Positions 41,988-50,465 of a stretch of DNA of 64,000 bases are shown here, in pieces. Positions within the stretch are counted from its first letter, which is position 1. The number at the start of each line of letters is the position of its first letter. The stretch is from Clostridiales bacterium (lineage in GTDB: Bacteria > Bacillota > Clostridia > Oscillospirales > Oscillospiraceae). The position numbers were made by a program, and so were the translations under genes. Under the pieces are notes generated by a model, which was given only the letters and a program-made list of their open reading frames with translations, had not been told where the DNA came from and ran no database searches. The DNA is taken from contig QAMJ01000017.1 of the NCBI GenBank assembly GCA_003150355.1, forward strand, positions 36,098 to 100,097, given 5' to 3'.

Positions 41988-43169
41988 TTACCGAATTTCT
42001 TCAATGACCTTTTTGAACGCGGGGAGGCTGCGGCGGATCATGTCGGGATCGACGCAGGTGCTGACGCGGCAGAAGCCGGGGCAGCCGAAGGTATCGGCCG
42101 GGACGATAAGCAGGTTCTCGCGCTTTGCGAGCTCAGAGAAAGCTCTCGAATCCCCATTGGGGGATTTGACCATCATGTAGAACGCGCCCTGAGGCTTGAC
42201 GCAGTCATAGCCCATCTCGGTCAGTGCGTTATACAGGAGGCTGCGGTTCTGGTCATATGCCGCAAGGTCGGGGCGCAGAGCCGCGGCGCGGGCAATGACG
42301 AGCTGCATCATGGACGGCGCGCAGACATGGCCGCAGGCGCGGGAAGCGCCGGCGACGGCGGCGAAGAGCAGGGCGCTGTCGGTGACGGTATCGGGGATGC
42401 AGACATAGCCGATGCGCTCGCCCGGCATGGAGAGGGACTTGGAGTAGGAATAGCACACGACGGTGTCGCGGTATATGCTTGGGATAAAGGGCACTACGGC
42501 GTTATCGTACACAAGCTCGCGGTACGGCTCATCGGCGATTATATAGATCGGGTGGCCAAACTCCGCGCTCCTGCGCTCAAGGAGAGAAGCAAGCTCACGC
42601 AGCGTCTCCTCGCTGTAAATGACACCGGAGGGGTTATTCGGGGAGTTGATGATGACGGCCTGAGTGTGCGGCGTGAGCGCTTGGTCGAGCGCTTCAACGT
42701 TTATCTGGAAGCTCTCGGTATCGGGCGCGACCTCGACAAACTTGCCGCCGTTGCAGGAGACGAACACCTGATATTCCGGGAAATACGGCGCGACGGCGAT
42801 GAACTCCGCCCCCTGCACCGCGAGCGCGCGTATCACCGCGACGAGCGCGGGAGCCGCGCCGCAGGTGAAGAAGATATTCTCGGGTCTTATGCTCATGCCG
42901 CTGCGCGCACTGAGGTCATCGGCGACGGCGCGGCGCGCTTCCATCGCACCGGCGGCGGGGGTATAGCCATGCAGGGCGAGGCTGTCGCCCTCCAAAAGCT
43001 CGCGGATGATATCCGCGATGGCCGCAGGCGCGGGCACGGAGGGATTGCCTATAGAATAGTCATACACGTTCTCTTTGCCGACGACCGCCGCCTGACGGAT
43101 GCCGTATTCAAAAAGCTCGCGTATCTCTGACTTCTTTGTTCCAAGCTGAATGAAGCTTTCGGAGATCAT
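41988..43169 (-). CDS. Pyridoxal-phosphate aminotransferase, class I/II
   Basis: A 393-residue fold-type I aminotransferase. NSPNNPSGVIYSEE near 178 and IIADEPYRELVYD near 210 are the PLP pocket; CYSYSKSLSMPGERIGY near 238 holds the Schiff-base Lys. As the last gene of the operon with Buk, Ptb and IorBA, its likely job is to convert an aromatic or similar amino acid to the 2-oxoacid that IorAB oxidises. The start overlaps the Buk stop (ATGA). Confidence 0.92.
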   Translation of the reverse strand: MISESFIQLGTKKSEIRELFEYGIRQAAVVGKENVYDYSIGNPSVPAPAAIADIIRELLEGDSLALHGYTPAAGAMEARRAVADDLSARSGMSIRPENIFFTCGAAPALVAVIRALAVQGAEFIAVAPYFPEYQVFVSCNGGKFVEVAPDTESFQINVEALDQALTPHTQAVIINSPNNPSGVIYSEETLRELASLLERRSAEFGHPIYIIADEPYRELVYDNAVVPFIPSIYRDTVVCYSYSKSLSMPGERIGYVCIPDTVTDSALLFAAVAGASRACGHVCAPSMMQLVIARAAALRPDLAAYDQNRSLLYNALTEMGYDCVKPQGAFYMMVKSPNGDSRAFSELAKRENLLIVPADTFGCPGFCRVSTCVDPDMIRRSLPAFKKVIEEIR

Positions 43170-44254
43170 TTGTTCTTCCCCTTTCCATCACTTGCGTGAT
43201 ACACATTGGGCTGCTCCTCGCCGGTCAGCATACGCACGCCGCCGAGAGCCAGCGCCTCCATTTCCGTTTCACCGGCGAGCACGCACACCGGCGCGATGAA
43301 GCCGACATAGTCCTTTATCTTGCCCGTCAGAAGCTCCGAGTAAGCGAGGCCGCCGGTGAGGATGATCGCGTCGCAGTCGCCTTTGAGGACGATGGAGAGC
43401 AGCCCTATCGTTTTTGCGATCTGGTATGCCTGCGCGTCGAGGATGAGGGCGGCGTGTTCGTCGCCGTCCTTTATCATCTGCTCGATAACACGGCAATCGC
43501 TCACGCCGAGGTGGGCGTACATGCCGCCGCGGCCGCGTATCTTGCGGCGCATCTCCTCGTAGGTGTACTTGCCGGAGTAGCACAGCTTTATCATCGAGAG
43601 CGCCGGGGCGCAGCCCGCGCGCTCGGGCGAGAACTGGCCGTCGTCATCGCCGACGGAGTCGACGATCTCGCCGTGCCGGTGGACGCTTGCGGACACGCCG
43701 CCGCCCATATGGACGACGATGAGGTTCATGTCCCTGTAGTTTCTGCCCTGCTGCTTTGCGTAGCGGATGGCCATGGCGCGGCTGTTGAGCACGTGGCAGA
43801 AGCTCTGCCGCTCGATCTCCGCGTAGCCGGTGATCTTGGCAATGTCGGTGAGCTCGCCCGAGGTCACGGCGTCATAGATATATGCCGGGATACCCAAGGG
43901 CTGGGCAAGCTCGCGCGCGAGCAGTCCGCCGAGGTTCGAGGCATGCGGCTGACTCAGCTCGTCATCGACAAGGGCGCGGCACAGCTCATCGTCAACGATA
44001 TAGCCGCCCGTCCTGAGGCCGAACACCAGCCCGCCGCGGCCTATGACGGCGGCAAGCTCCTTTTGGTCAATGCCGTTTCGCTCCATGAATGAGCGGATGA
44101 CAGACAAGCGCATGGGGACCTGTTCGGCAATGGTATGGTACTGCTGAAGCTCGGCGGCGTCATGGTCAAGGCTCTCCTGCACGAGCTTTTCAGCGCCGTC
44201 ATAAAGGGCAAGCTTCGTGCTCGTGGAGCCGGGGTTTATGATAAGCAGCTTCAT
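43166..44254 (-). CDS. buk: Butyrate kinase
   Basis: A 362-residue ASKHA acyl kinase making ATP from an acyl phosphate. LLIINPGSTSTKLALYD is at the N-terminus, IGRGGLVFGLRTGGY near 93, VVHMGGGVSASVHRHG near 180 and AIILTGGLAYSE near 295. It is of normal butyrate kinase length. In this operon the substrate is probably the acyl phosphate formed by Ptb from the acyl-CoA made by IorAB, not necessarily butyryl phosphate. Overlaps ptb by 4 bp. Confidence 0.93.
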   Translation of the reverse strand: MKLLIINPGSTSTKLALYDGAEKLVQESLDHDAAELQQYHTIAEQVPMRLSVIRSFMERNGIDQKELAAVIGRGGLVFGLRTGGYIVDDELCRALVDDELSQPHASNLGGLLARELAQPLGIPAYIYDAVTSGELTDIAKITGYAEIERQSFCHVLNSRAMAIRYAKQQGRNYRDMNLIVVHMGGGVSASVHRHGEIVDSVGDDDGQFSPERAGCAPALSMIKLCYSGKYTYEEMRRKIRGRGGMYAHLGVSDCRVIEQMIKDGDEHAALILDAQAYQIAKTIGLLSIVLKGDCDAIILTGGLAYSELLTGKIKDYVGFIAPVCVLAGETEMEALALGGVRMLTGEEQPNVYHASDGKGKNK

Positions 44255-45168
44255 GCTTTTGCTCCCTTTCCGCCGCTCATGAGCGCGCAGACCAGCAGGG
44301 AATTGTACTTCTCTTCAAAGCTTGCGCTTCTGGAATTGAGGGCGATAGGGCACTTCGCGCCGATGACGACGCCCGCCATCTTTGCACCCGCAAACTCAAT
44401 GAGTGCCTTGACCATGATGTTTCCCGCGGACATGCTCGGGACGACGAGGATATCCGTCCTTCCCGTGACGGGGCTTTCATAGCCCTTGATCTTTGCCGAC
44501 TCCGCGTCGAGCGCGAGGTCGAGCGATATCGGCCCCTCGAGAATGCAGCGGCCAAATTCGCCGTCCAGTGCCGCCTGCTTGAGCGCTGCCGCGTCGACGG
44601 TCTCAATGATCTTGGGGCTGACGTTCTCTGCCGCGCAGAGCGCGGAGAGCAGCGGCTCCTCATAGCCGAGGGCGTGGAACATCTCGACGGCATTCCTGAC
44701 GATGGCCTTTTTGCCCTCGAGGTCGGGGTTCGGCATCATGCCGCCGTCTGTCACGCCGAGGAGCTTGGCATAGCCGGGCACCTCAAGCAGCGCGACATGG
44801 GACATTGGCCGCCCGATGCCGATACCGGTCTGCTTGTTCACGACGGCCTTGAGGATGGTCGCGGTCTGCATCAGCCCTTTTTGCAGGAAGTCTGCCTTGC
44901 CGTCGCGGATGAGCTCGACGGCGATGTGCGCTGCGTCCTCGTCCGTGTCGGCATTTATGACGGTCGCGGGGTCAATCTCGCAGCCGAGGGTGCGGCCGGC
45001 GGAAAGGATCTCGTCAGCATGGCCGATAAGAATATAGCGGAGGATACCCTCCTGCGCGGCGCGGAGCACCGCTTCGAGAGTATGCCCGTCATGCGCGCAG
45101 GCGACGGCGACGGTCTTGGGTTCCGCGCTGCCGACGCATTTGCGCAGGTCTTCAAAATTGTGGAGCAT
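44251..45168 (-). CDS. ptb: Phosphate butyryltransferase family
   Basis: A 305-residue phosphate acyltransferase converting acyl-CoA and phosphate to acyl phosphate. VAVACAHDGHTLEAVLRA is near 20, ADFLQKGLMQTATILKA near 92, SHVALLEVPGYAKLLGVTDGG near 120-140 and VPSMSAGNIMVKAL near 250. It is coupled to butyrate kinase by overlap and follows IorB by 22 bp, so acyl-CoA from the oxidoreductase flows to ATP. Confidence 0.93.
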   Translation of the reverse strand: MLHNFEDLRKCVGSAEPKTVAVACAHDGHTLEAVLRAAQEGILRYILIGHADEILSAGRTLGCEIDPATVINADTDEDAAHIAVELIRDGKADFLQKGLMQTATILKAVVNKQTGIGIGRPMSHVALLEVPGYAKLLGVTDGGMMPNPDLEGKKAIVRNAVEMFHALGYEEPLLSALCAAENVSPKIIETVDAAALKQAALDGEFGRCILEGPISLDLALDAESAKIKGYESPVTGRTDILVVPSMSAGNIMVKALIEFAGAKMAGVVIGAKCPIALNSRSASFEEKYNSLLVCALMSGGKGAKA

Positions 45169-45190
45169 AGTCGTTCTCCGTTTCTGTGTA

Positions 45191-45772
45191 TTATTTGCCG
45201 GCAGCCTCGTGACCTGCGCGGAAAGCGCGCAGGTTCAGCTCCCGGAACTTCTCCGGTACGGTCTCGGCGATGACGCTCTCCCAGTCGATATCGTCCATGC
45301 TGAGCGCCTTTGCCATGCTGCCGAAGAGCACGATGTTCATGCACTTGGCGCTGCCGAGGCTCTCTGCGATCTCGGCGGCGTTGAGGACATAGCAGCGGAA
45401 GTGCTGCTGCATGGCCTCAAGGCAGCCATCGGGGTATTCGCACAGCCCGGCGGCGATGCTGGAGGAAGCGATCTCATAGTCGTTTATGACGGCGATGCCG
45501 TCAGGCTTGAGGAAGTCGGCATAGCGCACGGCTTCCATTTTCTCAAATGCGACGATGATATCCGCCGCGCCCTTGCCGATGACGGGAGAATTGACCTTTT
45601 CGCCCCAATGCACCTGCGTGGAGACGCTGCCGCCACGCTGGCTCATGCCGTGGACTTCGGACATCTTGACATCGTACCCGGCCTTCATCAGGCCGTTTAC
45701 GAGAACCTTCGCGGTGAGGATAGCGCCCTGACCGCCTACGCCTACCAAAAGAGCACTCTTAGTGTTTTTCAT
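45191..45772 (-). CDS. iorB: Indolepyruvate:ferredoxin oxidoreductase, beta subunit
   Basis: A 193-residue gamma/beta-type 2-oxoacid:ferredoxin oxidoreductase subunit. GVGGQGAILTAKVLVNG is near 10-27 and SEVHGMSQRGGSVSTQVHWG near 37-56, both diagnostic of IorB. It pairs with IorA, whose stop codon lies 3 bp upstream. Confidence 0.93.
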   Translation of the reverse strand: MKNTKSALLVGVGGQGAILTAKVLVNGLMKAGYDVKMSEVHGMSQRGGSVSTQVHWGEKVNSPVIGKGAADIIVAFEKMEAVRYADFLKPDGIAVINDYEIASSSIAAGLCEYPDGCLEAMQQHFRCYVLNAAEIAESLGSAKCMNIVLFGSMAKALSMDDIDWESVIAETVPEKFRELNLRAFRAGHEAAGK

Positions 45773-45775
45773 GGC

Positions 45776-47527
45776 TCAGTTCTCCTTTCTCGAAATGGCG
45801 CCGCGCGGGCACACCTGCGCGCACACCGTGCAGCCGACGCACTGGATGGGGTCGATGCCGGCCTTCTTATCGCGCACGGTTATTGCCGGGCATGCGACCT
45901 TGAGGCACATTTTGCAGCCGATGCACTTATCGGTATCGACAGAGCACAGGCCGATATCGTGCTTGATGCGCTTGATGAGCAGGCAGGGGCGGCGCGTGAT
46001 TATAGCTGCGGGGACCTCGGAGGCGAGGGCGTCCTGCACTGCATTTTCCATCGCCGTGAGATCCTGCGGGTCGACGATGATTATGTTCTTATAGCCGTAG
46101 GCCGCGAGGATATCCTCGATCTTGAGCTTCTCGGCGATATCGCCCTGGAGCGTTCTGCCGCTGCCGGGGTTATCCTGATGGCCGGTCATGCCGGTGATGG
46201 AGTTATCAAGCACGACGGGGATGATGCTGCCCTTGTTGTAGATTATTTCCGCCGCGCCGGTCATGCCGCTGTGGAAGAATGTGGAGTCGCCAAGGACGCC
46301 GAAGATCTTCTTGTGCTGGCCGGTGACGTCAAAGGCCTTAGACATGCCCATGCCGACGCTGAAGCCCGCGCCCATGCACACGACGCTGTCGAGCGCGTTG
46401 AGGGGAGCCGAGCCGCCGAGGGTATAGCAGCCGATATCGCCCGCGACGACGAAGTCCTTGTGCTTTGCCATCGTATAGAAGAAGCCGCGGTGCGGGCAGC
46501 CGGGGCAGAGAGCGGGCGGACGGGACACGGCGGCGACGCCGACGTCCACGGTCTGCGGCTTCTCGCCGAAGATGCGCTCGCGCAGGAGCTGGGGATTGAG
46601 CTCATAGAGCTTGCCGGTCATGGCCTTGCCCTCGCAGGGGATGCCTGCAGCGAGGATCTGGGACTCCATGAAGCCGTCGAGCTCTTCGATGACATAGAGC
46701 TTATCGACCTTGGAGGCAAAGTCACGGATAAGCTCGATAGGCAGCGGGTTTGTCAGCCCGAGCTTGAGGAAGGAGGTGTCCTCGGGGAAAGCGTCCTTTG
46801 CGTACTGATACGCGATGGACGCGGTGACGACGCCGACCTTTCCGCCGTTTATCTCCATGCGGTTGAGAGGAGAAGCGCAGGCATATTCTTCAAGCGCCTG
46901 CATATTCTTTTCGAGCTTGGGGTGATTCATCATCGCGTTTGCCGGGGCGGCGATGTTTTTGCGCGGGTTACGCACATACTGAGGCACCGGGCGCTCCTCG
47001 CGTGTGCCGAAGGAGACAAGGCTCTTGGAGTGCGCGACTCTGGTCGTCGTGCGCAGCAGCACGGGCACATCGAACTTTTCGGATATCTCATAGGCCGTGC
47101 GCATGAAGTCAAGGCACTCCTGAGAATCCGAGGGCTCGATCATGGCAAGGCGCGCTGCGCGCGCATAGTGCCGGCTGTCCTGCTCATTCTGGGAGGAGTG
47201 CATGCTCGGGTCGTCCGCGACGACGATAACGAAGCCGCCGCCCACGCCGTTGTAAGCTGCGGTGAACACCGGGTCGGCCGCGACGTTCAGGCCGACGTGC
47301 TTCATCGCGCACAGGCTGCGCACACCGGCAAGGCTTGCCCCATATGCCACCTCGGACGCGACCTTCTCGTTCGGCGCCCATTCGCAGTACAGATCGTCCT
47401 TGTACTGCGGGAGCGACTCGAAGATCTCGGTGCTGGGCGTGCCGGGATATGCCGAGCACACCTTTACACCGGCTTCATACGCGCCGCGCGCAAGGGCTTC
47501 ATTGCCTGAAAACAGAATTTTTTCCAA
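45776..47527 (-). CDS. iorA: Indolepyruvate:ferredoxin oxidoreductase, alpha subunit
   Basis: A 583-residue TPP- and iron-sulfur-dependent subunit that oxidatively decarboxylates aryl (or branched) 2-oxoacids to acyl-CoA, reducing ferredoxin. EAGVKVCSAYPGTPSTEI at the N-terminus is the pyrimidine domain. CPGCPHRGFF near 348 and GDSTFFHSGMTG near 415 (TPP/Mg) follow. The C-terminus has two CxxCxxC...CP clusters, DKCIGCKMCLKVACP and QCVGCTVCAQVCP. The start is a TTG with AGGTGG upstream. It heads the operon and is divergent from a LysR regulator. Confidence 0.94.
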   Translation of the reverse strand: MEKILFSGNEALARGAYEAGVKVCSAYPGTPSTEIFESLPQYKDDLYCEWAPNEKVASEVAYGASLAGVRSLCAMKHVGLNVAADPVFTAAYNGVGGGFVIVVADDPSMHSSQNEQDSRHYARAARLAMIEPSDSQECLDFMRTAYEISEKFDVPVLLRTTTRVAHSKSLVSFGTREERPVPQYVRNPRKNIAAPANAMMNHPKLEKNMQALEEYACASPLNRMEINGGKVGVVTASIAYQYAKDAFPEDTSFLKLGLTNPLPIELIRDFASKVDKLYVIEELDGFMESQILAAGIPCEGKAMTGKLYELNPQLLRERIFGEKPQTVDVGVAAVSRPPALCPGCPHRGFFYTMAKHKDFVVAGDIGCYTLGGSAPLNALDSVVCMGAGFSVGMGMSKAFDVTGQHKKIFGVLGDSTFFHSGMTGAAEIIYNKGSIIPVVLDNSITGMTGHQDNPGSGRTLQGDIAEKLKIEDILAAYGYKNIIIVDPQDLTAMENAVQDALASEVPAAIITRRPCLLIKRIKHDIGLCSVDTDKCIGCKMCLKVACPAITVRDKKAGIDPIQCVGCTVCAQVCPRGAISRKEN

Positions 47528-47610
47528 TGAAGTTGACCACCTTTCTTATTTACATCTTTACTCATCTCTGCAAGTTTTCACTTTCCGGTAGCTTAATTTT
47601 ATTCAATTAC

Positions 47611-47639
47611 TTGAAAAATGTAAAACGCAATAATATAAT
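47611..47639 (+). promoter_or_regulatory. Promoter of the LysR gene
   Basis: TTGAAA (47611-47616), 17-bp spacer, TATAAT (47634-47639). It lies in the 150-bp divergent region with iorA, where the LysR protein probably binds. Confidence 0.7.
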
Positions 47640-47679
47640 GAAGTCATAAGCTTCGCTTATATTAGAGAGGGTGATATCT

Positions 47680-48594
47680 TTGACAATGGCGCAGGTCTTA
47701 TATGTCCTTGAGATAGCGGACTGCCGGAGCATATCCGCCGCGGCGGCGCGGCTGTATCTGTCGCAGTCGGCGCTTTCGCAGCAGGTGCAGCGGCTGGAGG
47801 CGGAGCTTGGCTACACGCTCTTTTCCCGCACACCGCGCGGCCTTACGCTCACACCCTCGGGAGAAAAATTCTGCCGCGAGGCGCGGACAGTGGCGGACAC
47901 ATGGCGCAGCTTCTGCGGTAAGGTGCACCCCGGCGGCCAGAGCCGCAAGCCCCTGCGCGTCGGGCTTGGCGCACGGGTATACTCGAACAATCTTTTTCAG
48001 GACGTTGTGCGCTTCTTTGATGAGCACCCGGATATCGATGTGAACTTCGTCACGGAGTCGGGGCGCGATATGCTGGCAGGCCTGCGCGACGGGAGCATTG
48101 ACTTTGCACTGGACAGGCTCCAGGCCGGGGACGAGACGGGGCAGGATATGTTCGTGTGCGATCTGGTGCATGAACGGCAGTGTCTCATCATGGCGCAGTC
48201 CGATCCGCTCGCGTCACGCGAAAGCGTCGCTTTCCGTGATCTGCACGGGAAAACGGTGATCTCCGGCCCCAAGGACTCCGCCGAGGACAGGACCCTTAGC
48301 AGTATATGCCGCAAATATTCGGTGGAGCCCGGACGCATATACCGCTCGGACGGCATCGACACTACCATGCGCCTTGTGCGCGCGGGGAAGGGCTACGCCA
48401 TCGGACCGGAGTCCTTCGGGGAATACTATCAGGTCACGGCCGTGCCGGTGGAGCCGGAGCGGATAATCTCGCTGAAATTCATATGCATGCAGCACAGCCT
48501 GCGCCGCGAGGAGATACAGCTGTTCCGCAGCTATCTGTGCGGCATATGCCATGAGCGCGGCAGGGCGTGCGCGCAGTGCAGCAATGAGCCGTAA
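47680..48594 (+). CDS. LysR-family transcriptional regulator
   Basis: A 304-residue regulator with an N-terminal winged helix (CRSISAAAARLYLSQSALSQQ at about 15-35) and the LysR substrate-binding fold (EERxL-like LRVGLGARVYSN near 95). The TTG at 47680 is preferred because GAGAGGG lies at good distance and it yields the family's usual MT-x-QVLYVLEIA opening; GTG 47671 and ATG 47686 are alternatives. It is divergent from the ior/ptb/buk operon and likely controls it. A terminator follows. Confidence 0.88.
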   Translation: MTMAQVLYVLEIADCRSISAAAARLYLSQSALSQQVQRLEAELGYTLFSRTPRGLTLTPSGEKFCREARTVADTWRSFCGKVHPGGQSRKPLRVGLGARVYSNNLFQDVVRFFDEHPDIDVNFVTESGRDMLAGLRDGSIDFALDRLQAGDETGQDMFVCDLVHERQCLIMAQSDPLASRESVAFRDLHGKTVISGPKDSAEDRTLSSICRKYSVEPGRIYRSDGIDTTMRLVRAGKGYAIGPESFGEYYQVTAVPVEPERIISLKFICMQHSLRREEIQLFRSYLCGICHERGRACAQCSNEP

Positions 48595-48601
48595 TAAAAA
48601 G

Positions 48602-48636
48602 AGACACCGCTCCAATGGGAACGGTGTCTGCTTTTT
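48602..48636 (+). terminator. Rho-independent terminator
   Basis: AGACACCG (48602-48609) pairs with CGGTGTCT (48622-48629), with inner TCC/GGGA, followed by GCTTTTTT. Confidence 0.8.
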
Positions 48637-48650
48637 TGAATCAATGAAAC

Positions 48651-48836
48651 TCAGACGATCCTTCTGTCGCGGACCTGAGAATCATAGTGCTTATTGAGCA
48701 GGGGACGGACGACGTAATAGATGAGCTTGTTTTCGCCGTTGGTCATGTACAGGCCGAAGGTGACGACGAAGAACACCAAAGCTATAACGACGAGCTTGCC
48801 CAGAAGCTTAAAGAGGAACTTAAAGAATTTCTTCAT
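48651..48836 (-). CDS. Small membrane protein (61 residues)
   Basis: A short basic N-terminus (MKKFFKFLFK), one transmembrane helix at about 14-31, and a charged C-terminus (HYDSQVRDRRIV). It follows the 2-hydroxyacyl-CoA dehydratase genes by 18 bp with a plausible GAAAGGCGG ribosome site, so it is probably co-transcribed. No known family recognised. Confidence 0.6.
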   Translation of the reverse strand: MKKFFKFLFKLLGKLVVIALVFFVVTFGLYMTNGENKLIYYVVRPLLNKHYDSQVRDRRIV

Positions 48837-48854
48837 AAACGCTTTCCGCCTTTC

Positions 48855-50462
48855 TTAGTATGCCATGGAGTCGTCAAACTCTACGATGGTCGGGTCAAGC
48901 GGCTTCTCGTTGAGAACAACGGACATATAGTTGTTGACGCAGTTTCTCATATCCTGACGGGACACGGTGCGGCAGTCCTCAAGGTCATGCTCGATGAAGA
49001 TGAAGTGGAAGCCGAGGTCGCGCGCCTGCTCCTCCATGAGAGCATGGACGCCGAGCATACCCTTGCAGGCGATATTGTCGTTGAAGAGGACCATATCGCA
49101 GTTGAAGTTCTTTGCCCACTCCCAGATGGCGTTGACGTTCTCCCAGCCGCCGACGGCATGGTGACGCATGGTGGCCTTCTCGGAGAACACGGCCAGATCC
49201 TTGATGGCCTGCTCGGGGTTCTCCGTGTCGATCATGTTGTGACCCATGGTGGAGTCCATGTTCAGGACGATGTTGATGCCCCAGCAGTTCTGCGTCCAGG
49301 TCGGGAAGTCGGTATAATAGACCGCGGAGGGTCCCCACAGGAATGCGCGGTGGCGCGTCCTGCCGCCGAAAGGCTCATACTTCTCCTCATACGCCTTGCG
49401 CATGATCTCGATGACCTTGCGGTCGACCTTGTTGAAGTACGGATCGGTGCCGTTGACGGAAGCCCAGGAGTACAGGCGGTAGAGCGTCTCGGCGATGCCG
49501 CAGAGGGCGGCGTAGGGGGTCTTGAAGTAATCCCACTTCTCAAGCTCGATGGTGTTCTGCTCGTTCATGAGCTTTGCGTACTTGAACAGCTCGTCCCAGT
49601 CGTACTTTACGCCATATTCCTTCTCAATGAAAGCGATGGTATCCTTAAGGACCTGAGTGGAATAGGGGTGTGCGCCCGGCTCGTTGTGGATCATGGCCAG
49701 CGTTACGGGGAAGTCCGGCAGGTTCACGCGGCGGCGCTGGATCATCGAGGTGCACTCGGAGGCGTTGCAGGGCATGTTGGTAGTGACGAAGGCCTTGCCG
49801 ATTATCGGGAAGGCGTCGTCTATCGCAACGCCGGTCTCAGCCGCGCAGCGGGAGCAGACGTCAGCAGGCAGACCGAAGGATTCGGCAACGTCGATATAAT
49901 ACGGCTCGATATGCTGGTCAACATCGCAGATGATGAACTCAGGCAGCGTCTGGAGCGGGAAGGGGATAAGCCCCTTGAAGCCGGTCATGAACAGCGGAGG
50001 CAGGACTTCATCGAAGGGGATGAAGTCATCGCTGCGCGGGCCGCCGCCGAGACGCTTGTCGTTTGCGAGCACGAGCGCGATGCGCTTTGTCAGGCTCTGG
50101 ACGATGGCGTGCATGTTCGCATGGGCGGTGCGCAGCTCATAGCCGCGGAAGCCCTCGAACAGACGGTCGATAAACATAAAGGTGCCGAGGTAGGAGCCCA
50201 TCCAACGGTACTCCCAGAAGCCCTTGAGGCAGGGGATAGGAGCGGAGGCGACCATCTGCACCATGCTCAGCAGGTTATTGAGCCACTGGGTGTAATCATA
50301 GAAGGTGTCCTTCACGCCGCGCCATTCGCGCCATTTGGCGACGCCGGTCTTGTCATAGTAGCGGGAGCGCTGACCGCCGACACCGTGCTCGGCCTGCCAG
50401 ATGGGGTCGAAGCGTTCGAGCTTTTTATCAATAGCGGCTATAAGCTTATCTGTTGCTTTCAT
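48855..50462 (-). CDS. 2-hydroxyacyl-CoA dehydratase, large subunit (HadB/FldB-like D component)
   Basis: A 535-residue subunit of the radical 2-hydroxyacyl-CoA dehydratase family, which removes water from (R)-2-hydroxyacyl-CoA. Conserved cysteines lie in DVCSRCAAETG near 205 and TTNMPCNASECTSM near 225. ITEKEYGVKYDWDEL-type (here IEKEYGVKYDWDELF) is near 275, and KGMLGVHALMEEQ and FIFIEHDLEDCR are near the C-terminus. It is 3 bp downstream of the other subunit. The ATP-dependent activator (HadI/FldI) is not in the window. The natural acyl-CoA is unknown; adjacency to aromatic-oxoacid genes makes aryl-lactyl-CoA attractive. Confidence 0.85.
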   Translation of the reverse strand: MKATDKLIAAIDKKLERFDPIWQAEHGVGGQRSRYYDKTGVAKWREWRGVKDTFYDYTQWLNNLLSMVQMVASAPIPCLKGFWEYRWMGSYLGTFMFIDRLFEGFRGYELRTAHANMHAIVQSLTKRIALVLANDKRLGGGPRSDDFIPFDEVLPPLFMTGFKGLIPFPLQTLPEFIICDVDQHIEPYYIDVAESFGLPADVCSRCAAETGVAIDDAFPIIGKAFVTTNMPCNASECTSMIQRRRVNLPDFPVTLAMIHNEPGAHPYSTQVLKDTIAFIEKEYGVKYDWDELFKYAKLMNEQNTIELEKWDYFKTPYAALCGIAETLYRLYSWASVNGTDPYFNKVDRKVIEIMRKAYEEKYEPFGGRTRHRAFLWGPSAVYYTDFPTWTQNCWGINIVLNMDSTMGHNMIDTENPEQAIKDLAVFSEKATMRHHAVGGWENVNAIWEWAKNFNCDMVLFNDNIACKGMLGVHALMEEQARDLGFHFIFIEHDLEDCRTVSRQDMRNCVNNYMSVVLNEKPLDPTIVEFDDSMAY

Positions 50463-50465
50463 ATT

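Noticed and set aside
43166..44254. Possibility that this kinase and the one at 17666 are duplicates
   Set aside because: One is clearly butyrate-kinase-like and the other acetate-kinase-like, with different lengths and motifs.
45116..47509. A 797-codon open frame antisense to iorBA
   Set aside because: It spans two gene boundaries, has no recognisable motif, and the minus strand encodes textbook IorA and IorB.
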